Below, piece after piece: positions 25,101-37,800 of a stretch of DNA of 64,000 nt (within the stretch, counting starts at the first letter, position 1; the number at the start of each line of letters is the position of its first letter). Under the pieces are notes generated by a model, which made no database searches, was not told the origin of the DNA, and saw nothing but the letters and a program-made list of their open reading frames with translations. The position numbers and the translations under genes are program-made. This stretch comes from Onchocerca lupi. Lineage: Eukaryota; Nematoda; Chromadorea; Rhabditida; Onchocercidae. The stretch spans positions 1 through 64,000 of the forward strand of contig JAOVVO010000160.1 of assembly GCA_028564675.1 (NCBI GenBank). Reading direction: 5' to 3'.

Positions 25101-27904
25101 AGATCCTCCAACTCAAGATCTTGTAAATAGGATAACTGCTTTATATGAACAGGGAAGAACTGATGTTCGCTCAATGATACCGGTTTTGAGCGGTCTGGAT
25201 AAGGTTGCCTATCTGTTATGACTTTGAACTGATATTGCCAGGAAAAATTTTTTTTTATTCCTATTTTACATGATTTAAAGCGGAAGATTGATACTTAAAA
25301 AAAATCATTGCCTGAAAAATATGATTTGAAAGGTTCTACATTGGTGGATTTTTATTGATTTTTCTCCATTTTTATTGATTTATATGTGCTGCTCAATATG
25401 ATAATTTTCAGGATCAAATATTAAACATTTTACCAAAGTTTGTTCTCACGCCGGTCAATCAGAAGTCAGTACCTATTGTATTCAATAAACTCTTGGCTGG
25501 AAGAAGTAAGTCGAGTTAATTCGAAGTTATAACTACGATTATTTTTAATTATCACCATTGTTAATTCTTTTGATTGATAAATTCCAGGTATCAAAACCGG
25601 CCTTCATCCAATGGGTGCAGGTGAACTACTTGTGGCGCTGCATAAAATCCATGCCGAAAATGAAGAAGAGAATTACTTATTGTTGCAAAGTTAGTTTTTA
25701 TTATACTGAGTAGTCACAGTGTCTTTTCTTTGAAACACGATAATTGTTCAGTTTATAGCTTAGCTTTTTATTGCGATAAAGAGAAGACAGTGAGGACTGC
25801 TAGGACACATTTTTGTTGCTAGTTAATTAAATTTTATTGTTTATTGTATTAGCTGTATTTTTGCCAGTTTTCATCCATTTTTTTTTTTATCCATTTCTTC
25901 TATGAAATATGGGATGAATGATTGTGAATTATATCATGAAAAAAGTTATTCTTAATACAGTATAATGCATTTTCAGATATCGATGTTTTATTAACGCAAT
26001 TGACAGCATCAAAGGATGCTATAGGTTCAGCAATAGATCAACTCTGCGACGATGAAATCTTCTCAGAAACATTATTTTACACTATTACGCGTTCACATAA
26101 AAATTTCCCTGCTCTTGGTGGCTTTATTTCAAATGTATTGGTGAAGATTGCTAACAAAAAACCATGGAAGAATGATCCAAATTTATGGCCCCATTTTGTA
26201 CGCTGTGTTGTTGCGAATGCTCCACATTCTTATTTTGTTAGTTATTTTTTAAAAAATCGTATTTTTTCTCTGAAATCATCGACTAATAAGGGTATATATT
26301 TTGTAATCTTGATCTTTCTTCATAAAGAGTAAAAAATATTTGCACTCAGTAACATGCTGATCTAGGTTAAACGGTTAAGGATTTTGCAACCCTGGAGGAT
26401 ATTATTCTATCCATTTATTCAGCAATTCAATCCATATACCTAATTTGTGGAGATATTGAATAAAAATAATTTAATTTAGTAATTTATAGAAAGGGTTTTT
26501 TTTGTCTTTAGACTTTTAGGTGCAGCAAATATTAAGGATACTTTGTCTTGAATTTGGGTAAATAATTTCAGATGCTTGCATCTAATTATTTACATTTAGG
26601 GACACAAATGCTTATCCTAAAGTCTGTCTTGAAAATTTACATTTGTAGACCTTAAAATATGGTCTACTAAAAGAAGTCACTTTGAAATTTCAGACAATAT
26701 TAACAGTTTTAACAAATAACGAATTTGACGAGTTGTTGCAACAGTCGCGGAAAGAAGGTACCGATGTGTTGGGTTCATTACGAGATTATGTCCCATCATT
26801 ATCAGCGCATCAGCAGAAAAAAATTGATCATCATGTTCGGGAAATTATTATGGAAAATCGACTGGTGAGTTTGATCTTTCTTGATTTTTCTCTTAATTTG
26901 AAGATTCTTTTTTTCTTTTTTTTTTTGGCCAAATGGTTTCTTTACTTAATGGATTTATTAGATGATAACCAGTGATTAGCAGTTTCTGCTATGTAGAGAT
27001 CGTTTCTAATATGATAGTTCTTTTTTTTTTTTTTTTCATCTTTTTGTCATATTACTGTGTTATGTCCTTAACGAATAAACTTCAAGTCAAGAAATTATAT
27101 ATTGCGAAAGAGGCTTTATTTTGAAAAAAATTTGTTCAGAAGTATGATAGCTATTATGAATATTTTAGCACTGTTTTTCTCGTCCTTTCTTCAATTGGAT
27201 TTGTCCGTAACAAATGATTTTCATCATATGAATTTCGGATCAGCCCCTTATTGACTAGAAAAGAAAGGAAGTATAATCAGCTGTCTTCCACAAAATCTTT
27301 ATGAGAGAATAAAAAGTTAACTATAACTATATAACTTTATCTGAATGAGGGGAAAGACAGAATCATCTGTTACAGATTTTTTTACAGTCATTTTAAAGAA
27401 GAGAACAAGGATGTACTGAAAGATAAAGATGATTAAAAAAATAGCTGGCTTAATGGACAAAATTATTTATCTTTTTTTTTTCGCTAGTTTCGGGCTATAT
27501 TGCAGACATCACTTTTTATTCATAGAAATATGTACTGGACAAATAAACTTCATAAATTATATGGTTATAAATAATGCGATACTTGTATATGAAAAAAGAA
27601 GTTTTAATGAATGAATCCAAGCCATAAAAAATATTTCTGACTTGGAAAAATTTCACAATTTTGTCGAGAAGATAAGGAAAATCCTTCATTTTTCTTAGCT
27701 TGGATTTGATGTAATGTAAGATACATTTTGATAAATTTTTATCCTCTAATTATTTACTGATGAATATTTCTTGAATAAGAGGAAAATCTATCATATCTTT
27801 CAAATCTTATAAAATCTTTTAAATCTTATATAAAATACTGTTTAGTTTGCTTATCTTTATAGTATTATTTTCAGAACAAATCGGGAAACAAGGAGAATGT
27901 ATAA
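19156..27904 (+). CDS. Symplekin, scaffold of mRNA 3'-end processing
   Basis: Symplekin (yeast Pta1) is the scaffold that links CPSF, CstF and the histone cleavage complex during pre-mRNA 3'-end formation in the nucleus. Start ATG 19156 (MKMADGENISEE), first exon ending at 19191. N-terminal HEAT-type helices follow: ELLLHRDKSSSLLDNFLDEM, AAGSRNAEVERCWEAFSVLK and IRTQTIRFLEAVILAQTLR. A charged linker (21580-22040) contains EVKRMK. The C-terminal symplekin domain includes LLTPQSLAWLRTACLDL, LCILLDFPYSDRVDVRTQSV, MIPVLSGLDKDQIL, PVNQKSVPIVFNKLLAGR, MGAGELLVALHKIH, NFPALGGFISNVLVKIA and YVPSLSAHQQKKI. The last small exon is 27875-27904, ending KENV then TAA. About 20 exons. An AATAAA lies at 27984-27989. 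The block order follows animal symplekin along its whole length. Exact boundaries of some middle exons (21100-22900) are approximate. Confidence 0.92.
26503..26630. mobile_element. MITE-like palindrome in a symplekin intron
   Basis: A segment of about 116 bp (26509-26624) is nearly self-complementary. Its ends are tagacttttagg and cctaaagtc, similarity continues inward (agcaaat against atttgc-like sequence), and the centre is a strong hairpin gtaaataatt-tc-agatgc / gcatct-aattatttac (26558-26593). The direct repeat tgtctt flanks it at 26503-26508 and 26625-26630, as a target-site duplication would. No coding capacity. Assignment to a transposon family is not possible from one copy. Confidence 0.4.
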
Positions 27905-28528
27905 AGATCTCAGATGATATTGTTTACTGTTGTGATTGTTTTTTTTTTTTTTTTTTTGTTTGAAATTATTGATTAGTGAGAATAATAAATTATTTTACAA
28001 ATCTTACAGGCATTTGCAAACGTTCATCTGTAAATGTGTTGCATTTATTGCAAATGATTTAATGATTTACTTTTCCTTCAGTGATATTTAAGGATATATT
28101 AGGAGTGTAAAGAGTTTTGTTCAATAGTGATTAAATTCATAGCAGTAGTGCAAGCCAGACTGGTTTATGTAGTTGTGGATTTCAATGGAAATGCAAATTA
28201 TGTTTTCATTGAAATAACGAATCATAAGCAGGCTTTGGATATTGGTCGTACAATCAAAGGGCGTATGAGAATGTTTGTTGGGATATGAAGCAATTTTCAA
28301 AAAATGATATAGAGCTTATGAGTTTTAGGTATGTTATCCAAATTGTTCAAATAGCGCTTGCTGGTTGCCAAAGAGTTAGTAAGCTAGCTTGATGGATATA
28401 CAATGCAAACTAAAATAATGGTTTTAACAATTCCTGATGCATGTGAGACATGTAGTGCAATTTATATATGTAAATTCTGTATTGTAGAATCAAGAAAAAT
28501 GAAGAATTGAGAGTTACAATAAACGAAT
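27905..28528. other. Symplekin 3' UTR and GNB1L leader
   Basis: This 624-bp gap holds the AATAAA at 27984-27989 and, before the next gene, a good acceptor (ttctgtattgtag, AG at 28486-28487) 41 nt upstream of the start codon. With no upstream exon seen, this is a candidate trans-splice site. Confidence 0.45.
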
Positions 28529-30827
28529 ATGTCGAAAACAATGAAGAAACCGATTCCATTATTTGTTCATTACGGTTTCTTGGGCGGTGTTTCATGTTCC
28601 GCAATTGTCTCAGTAGACAATGAATCTCATTTGGCCGTTGGTACCACATGTGGAAAGTGTACCTTGTTTTCACCCAGAACTCATTTATGCACTTCCACAA
28701 TCTATAGTTAGTTTCGACTTTTTAATAACCATAATATTGTTCACTTAAGTATATCTGAAATATAGTTTAGGTATATTTCTTTACATTATTAGTAAATTTC
28801 ATTATTATCCTCCTTCAATAAAAACATTTTCGAAGAATTACTTCAAGTATTGAGAAATATATATGGAGTTAACACGCATTGTGCTAGATTCCTTATGCAT
28901 AGCAAAGCAACTTTATAAAAATGTTTTCACATTGACTAAACTTTTAATGGTAAATAGACTAATTCCAGCTCGGTAATTATTGACAAAAAGTAATTGTCAA
29001 GGACGTGTAAACTTCGGTAGTATATTTTTGATCCCGCATTACAAATTTTTCAATTTAATTGAATTAAAATTTTTTGCGCTTGATGGATTTGACGGTTTTT
29101 AACTTTTTTTTTGGCGACATTTGATGATATTATCGGTACGAGTAATTTTCTTTGATTATTTAATGATAAGAAGGGTTTGGATGGATTCAGAATGTGTAAT
29201 TGATTATATTTTCTCGCTTGTATTCCAGTCGATCCGAATGGCAGATCGGTAGTATCAGTCGGACAATTTACAAAGGATTGTATATTTATACATATTCGTG
29301 CTTATGCAATTTTATTGTTCTCGGTAGACAGAACTTCGAAGGTTAAGATTTTCATTATTTGTATACATGAAATATTAAAGGTTAGGGTAGTTAGAAATAC
29401 CGATTTATCCAAAAAACAGCCATTAAACAAAGTAAGAGGTAAGGCTATGGGCTACATTTAGTCGACTAAATTAAGTATTTTAGAAACATTTTTCGTAGAA
29501 ATCGTTTTTTTTCTCTCTTAATTTTCATTATTCAGATCTTAAGCTTTTGTCTCATACGAACAATACAAACAGAATTCTACGGCTTCTGCGGTGCATTTTG
29601 CCATAGATCTCAATTATTTTGTCCATTTCTTCAGGTACTTCTAATTCAGTTCTGTTTTGTCTTTCTACAGCTTTTGTTTCCATTTCATTTTCATGTTTTT
29701 TTTTTTTTTTTCTGAAGATATATGATTGTATTTATCTTAAGAATGATAAATGTTTAATTGGCGTTTTCGCCGACATAACAGAGCAAATCTCTCGAGTCTG
29801 GTCTCTTGATGATGCTACCGCTTTCATGGCATTCGCCATATCGGATAATGGATATTTGGCTTGTGGCTTCGAAACTGGAGACGTAAAAATTGTGAATATT
29901 GAAGATTTCAGTATCATAGATGAGGTATTAGTAATTGCAAAATTAACTAACTTTTATTAGTTTTCGACTGATTAATTTGTCAACGATTTGTGAGCGAAGT
30001 AATTTTGTTTATTCCAAGTGTTGGTCCTATCTAATTTAATGTAGCGTGTTTCAGAAAAAACTTTTTTCCGAACCTGTTCTTGCTTGTTCATTATTTGCTA
30101 ACACATTAGCCGTGTCATCTGTTAAGTCGCCATTGATATTAATCAATATAAGAATGAATGGAATTACTAATGACAAGGAAATTTTGTTTCCGCAAAAGTA
30201 AGTTTTTAATCGAGCTGTAAGTTGGATGAATATTTGTCGAATGGAATACTTATATACTTATTATGCGAAGTATCCGAAATAGCTATAAGGAAATTATCTA
30301 ATTGTATTTGAATAAAATAATATTTCTTGAACATTCCATTCGATAAGTATTCACATCTGGAAATTCAGTTTCATAAATCAATTGCTATTTTAATAATGCC
30401 TTCATAGTTTATGTGATTATATTTCTTGGTGTTTAGATTTTGTATTATATTTATAAGTAAAAATTTTTTTGTAGGTCTAATTACTTAAGTGAGAGTATTT
30501 TAGAATGTTCAATGTCAAACTATCTAAGAAAATAACGCTTGACATATTTTCATTACGAATGTTCGCTCTTTGTAGTAAAAAGTTTTTTGCAGAGCTGGTG
30601 GTTGCTCTTCTCTATCCTTTTCAAATTCCGGCAGAGAGCTTGCTTCTGGTTACTGGAATGGAACAGTACGTATAAATTCCGTAAAAACAGGAGCAATACG
30701 AGCTGTTTTAGATTTTCACTTTGAAACTATCAATTATTTATGCTGGACTAAAATTGATAATCAACGATTACTGTTTGTTTGTTCGAAGGATACTAAATTA
30801 TCAATATGGAATTTATATAATGATTAA
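28529..30827 (+). CDS. GNB1L-like WD40-repeat protein
   Basis: GNB1L is a small WD40 protein, reported to act with the TELO2-TTI1-TTI2 co-chaperone for PI3K-like kinases. Six exons (28529-28706, 29229-29341, 29536-29634, 29718-29924, 30055-30197, 30593-30827) join in phase to give 324 residues, close to the human 327. WD-like segments include VSCSAIVSVDNESHLAVG, MAFAISDNGYLACGFETG and SFSNSGRELASGYWNGTVRI. The C-terminus is the best match to GNB1L: a strand ending VLDFHFETINYLCW followed by VCSKDTKLSIWNLYND, where the human protein ends in a similar SKDQRISLWSLYP. The repeats are divergent, so another seven-blade WD40 family is possible. It lies downstream of symplekin on the same strand. Confidence 0.68.
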
Positions 30828-31429
30828 ATTATTAAAACAAATTCCATTTTGTTACAAATCACGCTTTCCAAATATTGTGAACCTTTTTGAAATCTTCACA
30901 AGGCGAAATTTATTTCTTTTAAATATGGCAGATATTTTGTGATAAACATTGAGCTTTATGTCATAAAAAAAGCATTAGGCAGTAGATTACTTAGCAAGTT
31001 GTTATTGAAATTCTTTGGATTTGCTTGTGGAAGCTACTTGCCACTGTAAGCAATACGTTCTGTTGACATAGAGTCTTGCTACAAAGTCTGATTTAAAATT
31101 ATTAGAAGAAATCCAGACGCTCAGTACATTTATCGAAAACAGAATCAAATTAACTTTTAATGAAATGAGAAATTTGTTGAATTAATCGAAATTATCATCT
31201 TTTTAAACGGTTTAATTGAATCTTGAATAAATATTCCTTTCCGAATAATCTAAATATAAACAAAAGAAAAAAATCTTTAGTGGAAATTTATTCACTTGCT
31301 CGTGAGATAATATGGCAGATGTAATCAGTGGAATATGCTGACATTCAATACTAAAGTTTCTTTTATTACATTTTATTGAAAAGTTTAAAAACAAGAAGTA
31401 AGGAAAAAGGGAGAGAGAGAGAGAGAGAT

Positions 31430-31753
31430 TTATTTTATTGGCTGAGCAGTATCAATCAAGCGAATAAAGGCAGCTCGTATTGAGAAATGGAAGAACAACT
31501 GGTCAAGAGCTTCAACTTCATTGTTCAAGAAAGTAGCGTACAAAGCGAGCACCATTTGTTGAGTCTGAGAGATATGCTTTTTTAACTGAATGCATTTTTT
31601 ATTGTTCCCAGTATCGAGAATGGGTTTTTGGAATTTCCGCAAATTCAAAGTATTTGAAAGACTAATTTTATTTCTTTTTGAATGCTTGATAACATCAATT
31701 TGAGTCCTTTCAACGTTATAGAAGCAGTAAACTGGACAACCACGAAGTATGGG
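31430..31753 (-). CDS. Unidentified antisense open frame, about 107 codons
   Basis: A stop-free minus frame runs from 31753 to a stop at 31430-31432. It has protein-like composition near its end, such as KKHISQTQQMVLALYATFLN then NEVEALDQLFFHF and RAAFIRLIDTAQ, which looks like amphipathic helix. It contains no in-frame ATG, so it would have to be a 3'-terminal exon or start at a non-ATG codon. No upstream exon was found on the minus strand, where the peroxidasin 5' end lies. I do not recognise it, and chance remains possible. Confidence 0.3.
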   Translation of the reverse strand, partial: PILRGCPVYCFYNVERTQIDVIKHSKRNKISLSNTLNLRKFQKPILDTGNNKKCIQLKKHISQTQQMVLALYATFLNNEVEALDQLFFHFSIRAAFIRLIDTAQPIK

Positions 31754-31779
31754 TTAGGTCAATCATTCTATTGTCTCGC

Positions 31780-31793
31780 TTTCTGACTTTCAG
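31780..31793 (+). promoter_or_regulatory. Candidate spliced-leader acceptor of peroxidasin
   Basis: The sequence tttctgactttcag ends at 31793. It lies 81 nt before the signal-peptide ATG at 31875, and the frame between is open but has no other exon upstream. That pattern fits an SL trans-splice site in nematodes. Only RNA data would prove it. Confidence 0.45.
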
Positions 31794-31874
31794 GATTTGA
31801 AACCAGATGCGCTGGCGAAAGTAATTTGTATTTCTGCGCGGTTTTCAATTGTCAACAAGATTGCTCTTTCATCA

Positions 31875-34800
31875 ATGTGTTGGTTATCATTTCTATCATT
31901 TCTCGTGCTACTGTTAATCGATGAAGCAGTAGTGGATAACTGTCCAAAACGATGTCTATGCTACGAAAAAGTGATTGATTGCCGTCGACAATCATTATTT
32001 ACCGTACCCCGACATTTACCAGCAAATACCACTGTGTTAGATCTGCGAAACAATCGTATAACGAAGATTTCCAAGAGTGATTTCAAGAATTTGAATAAAT
32101 TAGAATTTCTGTTGATTTCATCGAATCGAATTCATATTTTTGAAAAGGCATTTCTTAACAAAGCTATTTCAGAATTTTGTTTCTAAAACAAAAATTTTAA
32201 CCTTTTCAAATTTCAGCTTTTTTTGCTGTATGTGCAATCACTGGTAAATTTTTGACTTTTCATTTAGATAAAAAATTTCAATGTTATACAAAAATGATTG
32301 AAATAGCCATGGTCTGACTCGTCTTACTCATGAAAGTTTTATGTTTTGAATTATTATAACTATTGTTTAGGAGACATTTGATGAAACTTTGAAGCTTAGA
32401 AAGCTACTGCTAGCAAGAAACCGGCTGGAATCAATTCCCAAGTTCAGTTCCCGTCATCTTACCAATCTACATCATGTTGATTTATCAATCAACAGTATTA
32501 ATTACATTGACCATCAACTATTATGGAATATGCCAAATATTCAGCTGCTGAATTTAGCCGATAATGCTATTCAGACACTTCCAGAACATATTTTTGACTA
32601 TTCGAAGAGGCTGGAAACACTCATTCTGAACGGTAATCCATTGAACTGCGATTGCAGGTATAAATTATTTCATCACTGCAGAATTAAAATTAATTAATGA
32701 TATAGTTCGAGAGCAAAAGAGCTCAGTAATATTCCTTATTATTTTGATTTGTTTTCGAAATTAACATTCTTCAAATCATTAGGGGCTGAAGAGGAAAAAA
32801 TCGCTCTTTAAGACTTCAAACCGTTGCAATTTCTTAGAATTTGCAATGAAATGCCATCATAACTTTCAGGTATTAATAGCTGAAGTATTTCATAGTATGA
32901 TAATTGATTATAATAGCATCTTCTCATTTATATTAATCTTCTCGGAATATATTTCATGATACACTTACATTTTCTGATCGCTTTTTTTTCCCAATTCATG
33001 CAACTTTCTTGCAATAGTTTAATAAATATTGTAAAAATGATTAAATGCTATTTCATGCTGTTTTTCATCCAAATATAATAATAAGATGTTTTTCATTCAG
33101 TGGATAATAATATTCTTCAAAAATTTTCCGTGCATGATTTATACATTGCTTAGAAATTCTACTTCTGATATGCATTGATTGTATTATTCAATGTTAAAGT
33201 ATCAGTATCATCAATAGTGAAGTAGACTAATAATTTTTTGAATTCAACAGTTTTAATTCGGTCATATGTGCTCGAGAAGTGGATTGAGCATTTAAGGAGC
33301 TCTAAGTAATAAATATGTGTAATTGTTATCATTTCAGGTGGTTACCATTGATTGACTTTATTCATCAACGATGCAGCGTGTCACCAATATGTCACCATCC
33401 GGATGCACTTCGCCATTGGCAATTTTTATCACTGAAAAGCAATGATCTTCGATGCTTTGATGTGGAACTGCTGGATAATAATCATAGTGCAAAGTGTAAA
33501 ATCGCTAAAGCACCAGTTACTTTCATTTACAAGTAACTTTCTCAAACTCAAAGAAGAAATGTAAAAGTGTACCGCACTTTCATATCTCTTAATATCCACT
33601 CATTTCCGGAAAGCCAACCATAAAATACCGAAGTAGAGACACCGGGAAATCTTCAATCCTTTTTGATAAGAGAATGATGAAGCAATAATGAATCTTAGCG
33701 TGGATGTGAATTATAAAAAGCAACAGAAAAAAAAGTTTTTTTAGAAAGTTATCAGCTGGAAATACAAGAAATGACTATTAATTACAAAAGTCTTAAATAT
33801 GAATTCATCCTATCTATCAAATTGAATGTATGATAACTTGAAGAAGAGAAAAAGTGGATAATGATACGAAAGGAATTAAAGTACTATCAAATGGTATAAT
33901 TTCTTTAAATTCTGATGTTTTATTGGGCGAATTGCAGTGCGCGGTAGATTACAATGCAACTTTCATTAGGCAAGTTTTTTTTAAATGGAATTTTTTTCTT
34001 CATTGTTGCTATATGGTTTTTCTTTTTCCTTAAAGTCAAGAGATATTTCACCCTCAAGAATAATTATAGAAGATCTCGGCTTCCACGTCAGATTCATGAC
34101 GCTCCTGCTGCACCAAAATTCACCTTGAGACCCAAAGATCGTTCGTATCGTGAAGGAACCACTGTTCGGCTTGACTGTGAGGTTCTTTTTCTTTATTGAT
34201 TTCTTTCAAGTTCGGAATAAATACATTTAAAAAATTGAGAAAATTTTTTCCCAATAATCTTCAGTTTTTATGATTGAATTTGAATAAAATCTTCAATATT
34301 TAAAATACTGTAGGTAACTGGTAAACCTCGGCCCTTTATAACCTGGTATTTCAATGGCAAAAAGTTGAAAAGATCTCGGAAGTATGAAATGAACCTTGAG
34401 CAGACCAATTTGAACATTTATCCATTCCTGGAAAGCGATGTTGGAAAGTGAGCTTGTTGGATTTTCAGTTCAAAATTATTTATTAATTAAAATTTGACTT
34501 CAATATGATAAAGTTGGTTCTTTCGAAGTTTTATGTTTGTTGAGGTACACTTGCATTGCGGAGAATGCATATGGTCGAATTGAAACTTCAGCAGTAGTTC
34601 ATCTTGTTTCCAGTTCGCCTCCTGTTATTACAGACGGCCCAGAAAATCAGAAAGTATTACTGGGCTCAACTGTAACTTTCCATTGTCGAGCTCATGGTGA
34701 ACCCCGTCCGTTTATTACTTGGTTTTTCAATGGAGGCGAGATATCCTTATTGAAAGGACATTTTCACGTAAGCAATGTCAATACATTATTTGTTATATCA

Positions 34801-37800
34801 TTCGTTCGCTTCTAACTCAGCATCTTTTGCTTTTTGCGGACAAAGTCACTTTCTAGATTTAGGTATCAGATGATGAAATGGAATTGACCATTTCGCGAGT
34901 TACGAAACATGATGAAGGTGTGTATTCATGTATGGCTGGTAATGCAGTCGGTTCAATGATTGCTGAAGCTCGTTTGCTAATTGATCAGGATCGAATTCAA
35001 GATAATCCAATAGATGATCATTTCATCCATGACATATTCCAGCAGGCATCTCAGAATGTAGATAGGTTTGCTCAAAATTAAAAGTAATTTGATTTTAATG
35101 ATAAAAATCACATATTCACCCCTACTTTGCTGAAATTATAGTAGCGAATGAATATCCATAATTTCTCGATGTATGCTATAAATTTTTTTGAGAACTCAAT
35201 TTTAGTGCTATCGAACAAACACGTGAAAAATTTTCAAAAATAACAACTCCGCATGAGCTCTTGAGATGGTTTCAATTCTCATTTCCTCAAACAATAGAAC
35301 TGAGTCGTGCACGAGAAATTTATGAAGAAAGCATACGTCTTATTCAAAAGCATGTTGAAAAAGGTGTCTTTATTTTCCATTAGAACCAAAATTTTGAAAT
35401 TTAAGGATTTCAAATTGCATGTAAAATTTACTCTGATAAGTTTAACCTTGAATTATGAAATAATCTAAGATTTCGTTTATTATAACGAAGTTATCTGGGA
35501 AAAGGAACTTATTCAAACTGGAAGAATCTGAACATCAATTTCACTTTAGGATTTCAGAAACATATATCGAATAGATTATCGCTTGAAATCATACATGATA
35601 ACAAAATATCGAGTGTTAAGTATAGAAAGGAGCACTTTATTTGAAAGCTAATTTTGTAGAATTTTACTACATATTCTGAGTTATTTGAAAAACTGGTTAG
35701 TTATAATTTTGACATATTAAATATTGGATTGTGTAGGTTTGACCCTGCCTCTCCATGAACTTCCGTCGAACATTTCATTTGAATCTGTTCTTGCAAAATC
35801 TCATGTTGATATGTTGATGCAGCTAGCCGGTTGTTCGGGAGCACAAAGTCGAGATCCTTGTGATGAAAAATGCTTCCATTCACGTTATAGGTTAGTCACA
35901 TATACTTTTTTTTGGTTTTATTTATTCTAAGTATATTTTAAAAATTGCAACTATTTCTGATTGCCAGATTTTTCCTCCGATTTTCAAGTATGTTTCAATA
36001 GTCAGCTTTTATCTTTTGCTTTTTGTGGAATGTATTTTTTTTTCTAACATGTTTTCTGGATTTCTGTCTTGCTTATTTGATTCGACTTTCAAAAAAATTT
36101 GGCCTCAATTCCAATCATATCTATTAAATGAGGATTTTTATAAGACATAAATTATAGTTGGTATTTTCAATTAATAAGAATTTTGAGTGTTAAAATTTCC
36201 AGAACTTATAATGGACAATGCAATAATCAAATCCATACAATGTGGGGTGCAAGTCAAACGCATTTCCGACGCTTATTACCACCAATATATGAAAATGGCT
36301 TCAATATGCCAGTTGGATGGAATCCGAACAAATTATATTTCGGTTATCGCAAGCCCAATGCTCGCAGCGTGTCGAGGAAGGTTGGCTACTTATGAATTCG
36401 AAAATCGTTATTCTTCTAATGGAAATTAAATGTGGGATGAAGGACTAAATTAATGGAATCTTCGTTTAAATTCATCGTGTTTCAGCTTCTTGGAACCAAG
36501 TACATCACTCCTCACAAAACTTATTCGGCAATGCTAATGCAGTGGGGACAATTTATTGGTAACTTTTAGAAAAATTAGTTTTTTTAACCAAGAATTTGGA
36601 CTTAAAAATTGTAACTAGTCTACTTCTCGAAAAAATTCAGATCATGATTTGGATTTCACTGCGACGGCAATCAGTCGTCAAGCATTTGCAACGGGTGCTA
36701 TTTGTAATCGAACCTGCGAACATCTGAATCCATGTTTCAATATACCGTTGGCGCACGATGATCCAAGATTGCTTTCGAAGTTTGTTGAAAACAAATTGCC
36801 AAAAGAAAAAGAAAATGGAAAAATTTTTCATACAATCTCCAAAAATTTTCAAATTCATGCGCAAATTATATTGAATTTGATTTTGCGCTATATTTTTTCC
36901 ATCAGAGCCTTTTTGCAGTCCACGATATCCGTGTATTGAATTTGAACGTTCAAGTGCAGTATGCGGTTCTGGCGAAACATCACTTATTTATCGTCATGTT
37001 GCTTATCGTGAACAAATGAACACTGTAAGTTTTCCATCTTCTGCTTATATTCAAGATCGGAGAAACGGTACCTGAAATTTTCATCATCGAAGGAAGTAGA
37101 AAATTGCAGATTACAAGTTACATTGACGGTTCAGGGATATATGGTAGCACGGAAGAAAATGCGTACGATTTGCGTGATTTGAGTCCGGATCGAGGCTTGC
37201 TTAGGTACTTGATAATATTCCAATATTATCACACTGGTTTCCTTTTTCTTTTAAAATATCTCGATATTTTCGTTTGATAAAGATTGGAAATCTAAAATTT
37301 ATTAAGCTGCTTCAAGTAGAAAAAATAACAAGAACAAATCAGCGAAATAATACGTATCGAATATTTTAAATAAAAATAAAGATTTATATTCTCCATATTT
37401 CCCTGTTCAGTAAGTTGCTCTTTCTTTGTTTCTCTTTTTTTGCTTAAAAAAAGATTTTGGTATTTTATTTCCTTTACACAAAAAGTATAAACAGATACGA
37501 TATACTGTCATCAACGAATAAACCTTACCTGCCATTTGAACGCGACTCACCAGTTGATTGTCGACGAAATTGGACTTTGGATTATCCAGTTCGATGTTTC
37601 CTGGCTGGAGATTTTAGAGCTAACGAACAGGTCAGAGGAAAATGCTTATTGACTTTACAAATTCTCTTTTTTTTTTGCAAATACAAATGATAATGATAAG
37701 TTCAAATAATAAGTTCATTAATTAGATTTGTCCCGTTTGCCTAAAAAGGAAATTGCTCATTCAATACTAAAATTTTACTCGTACATTATTTTGTTTGCTA

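Larger units (their letters stand above)
30828..31793. other. Gap between GNB1L-like and peroxidasin genes
   Basis: Holds the GNB1L 3' UTR and the peroxidasin 5' flank. It contains a (GA)n run at 31410-31428 and an antisense open frame listed separately. No other gene is recognised. Confidence 0.5.

Noticed and set aside
30237..30352. Inverted 11-bp repeat tcgaatggaat / attccattcga in a GNB1L intron
   Set aside because: The adjoining matched blocks are in swapped order, so it does not form one good stem; kept only as a curiosity.
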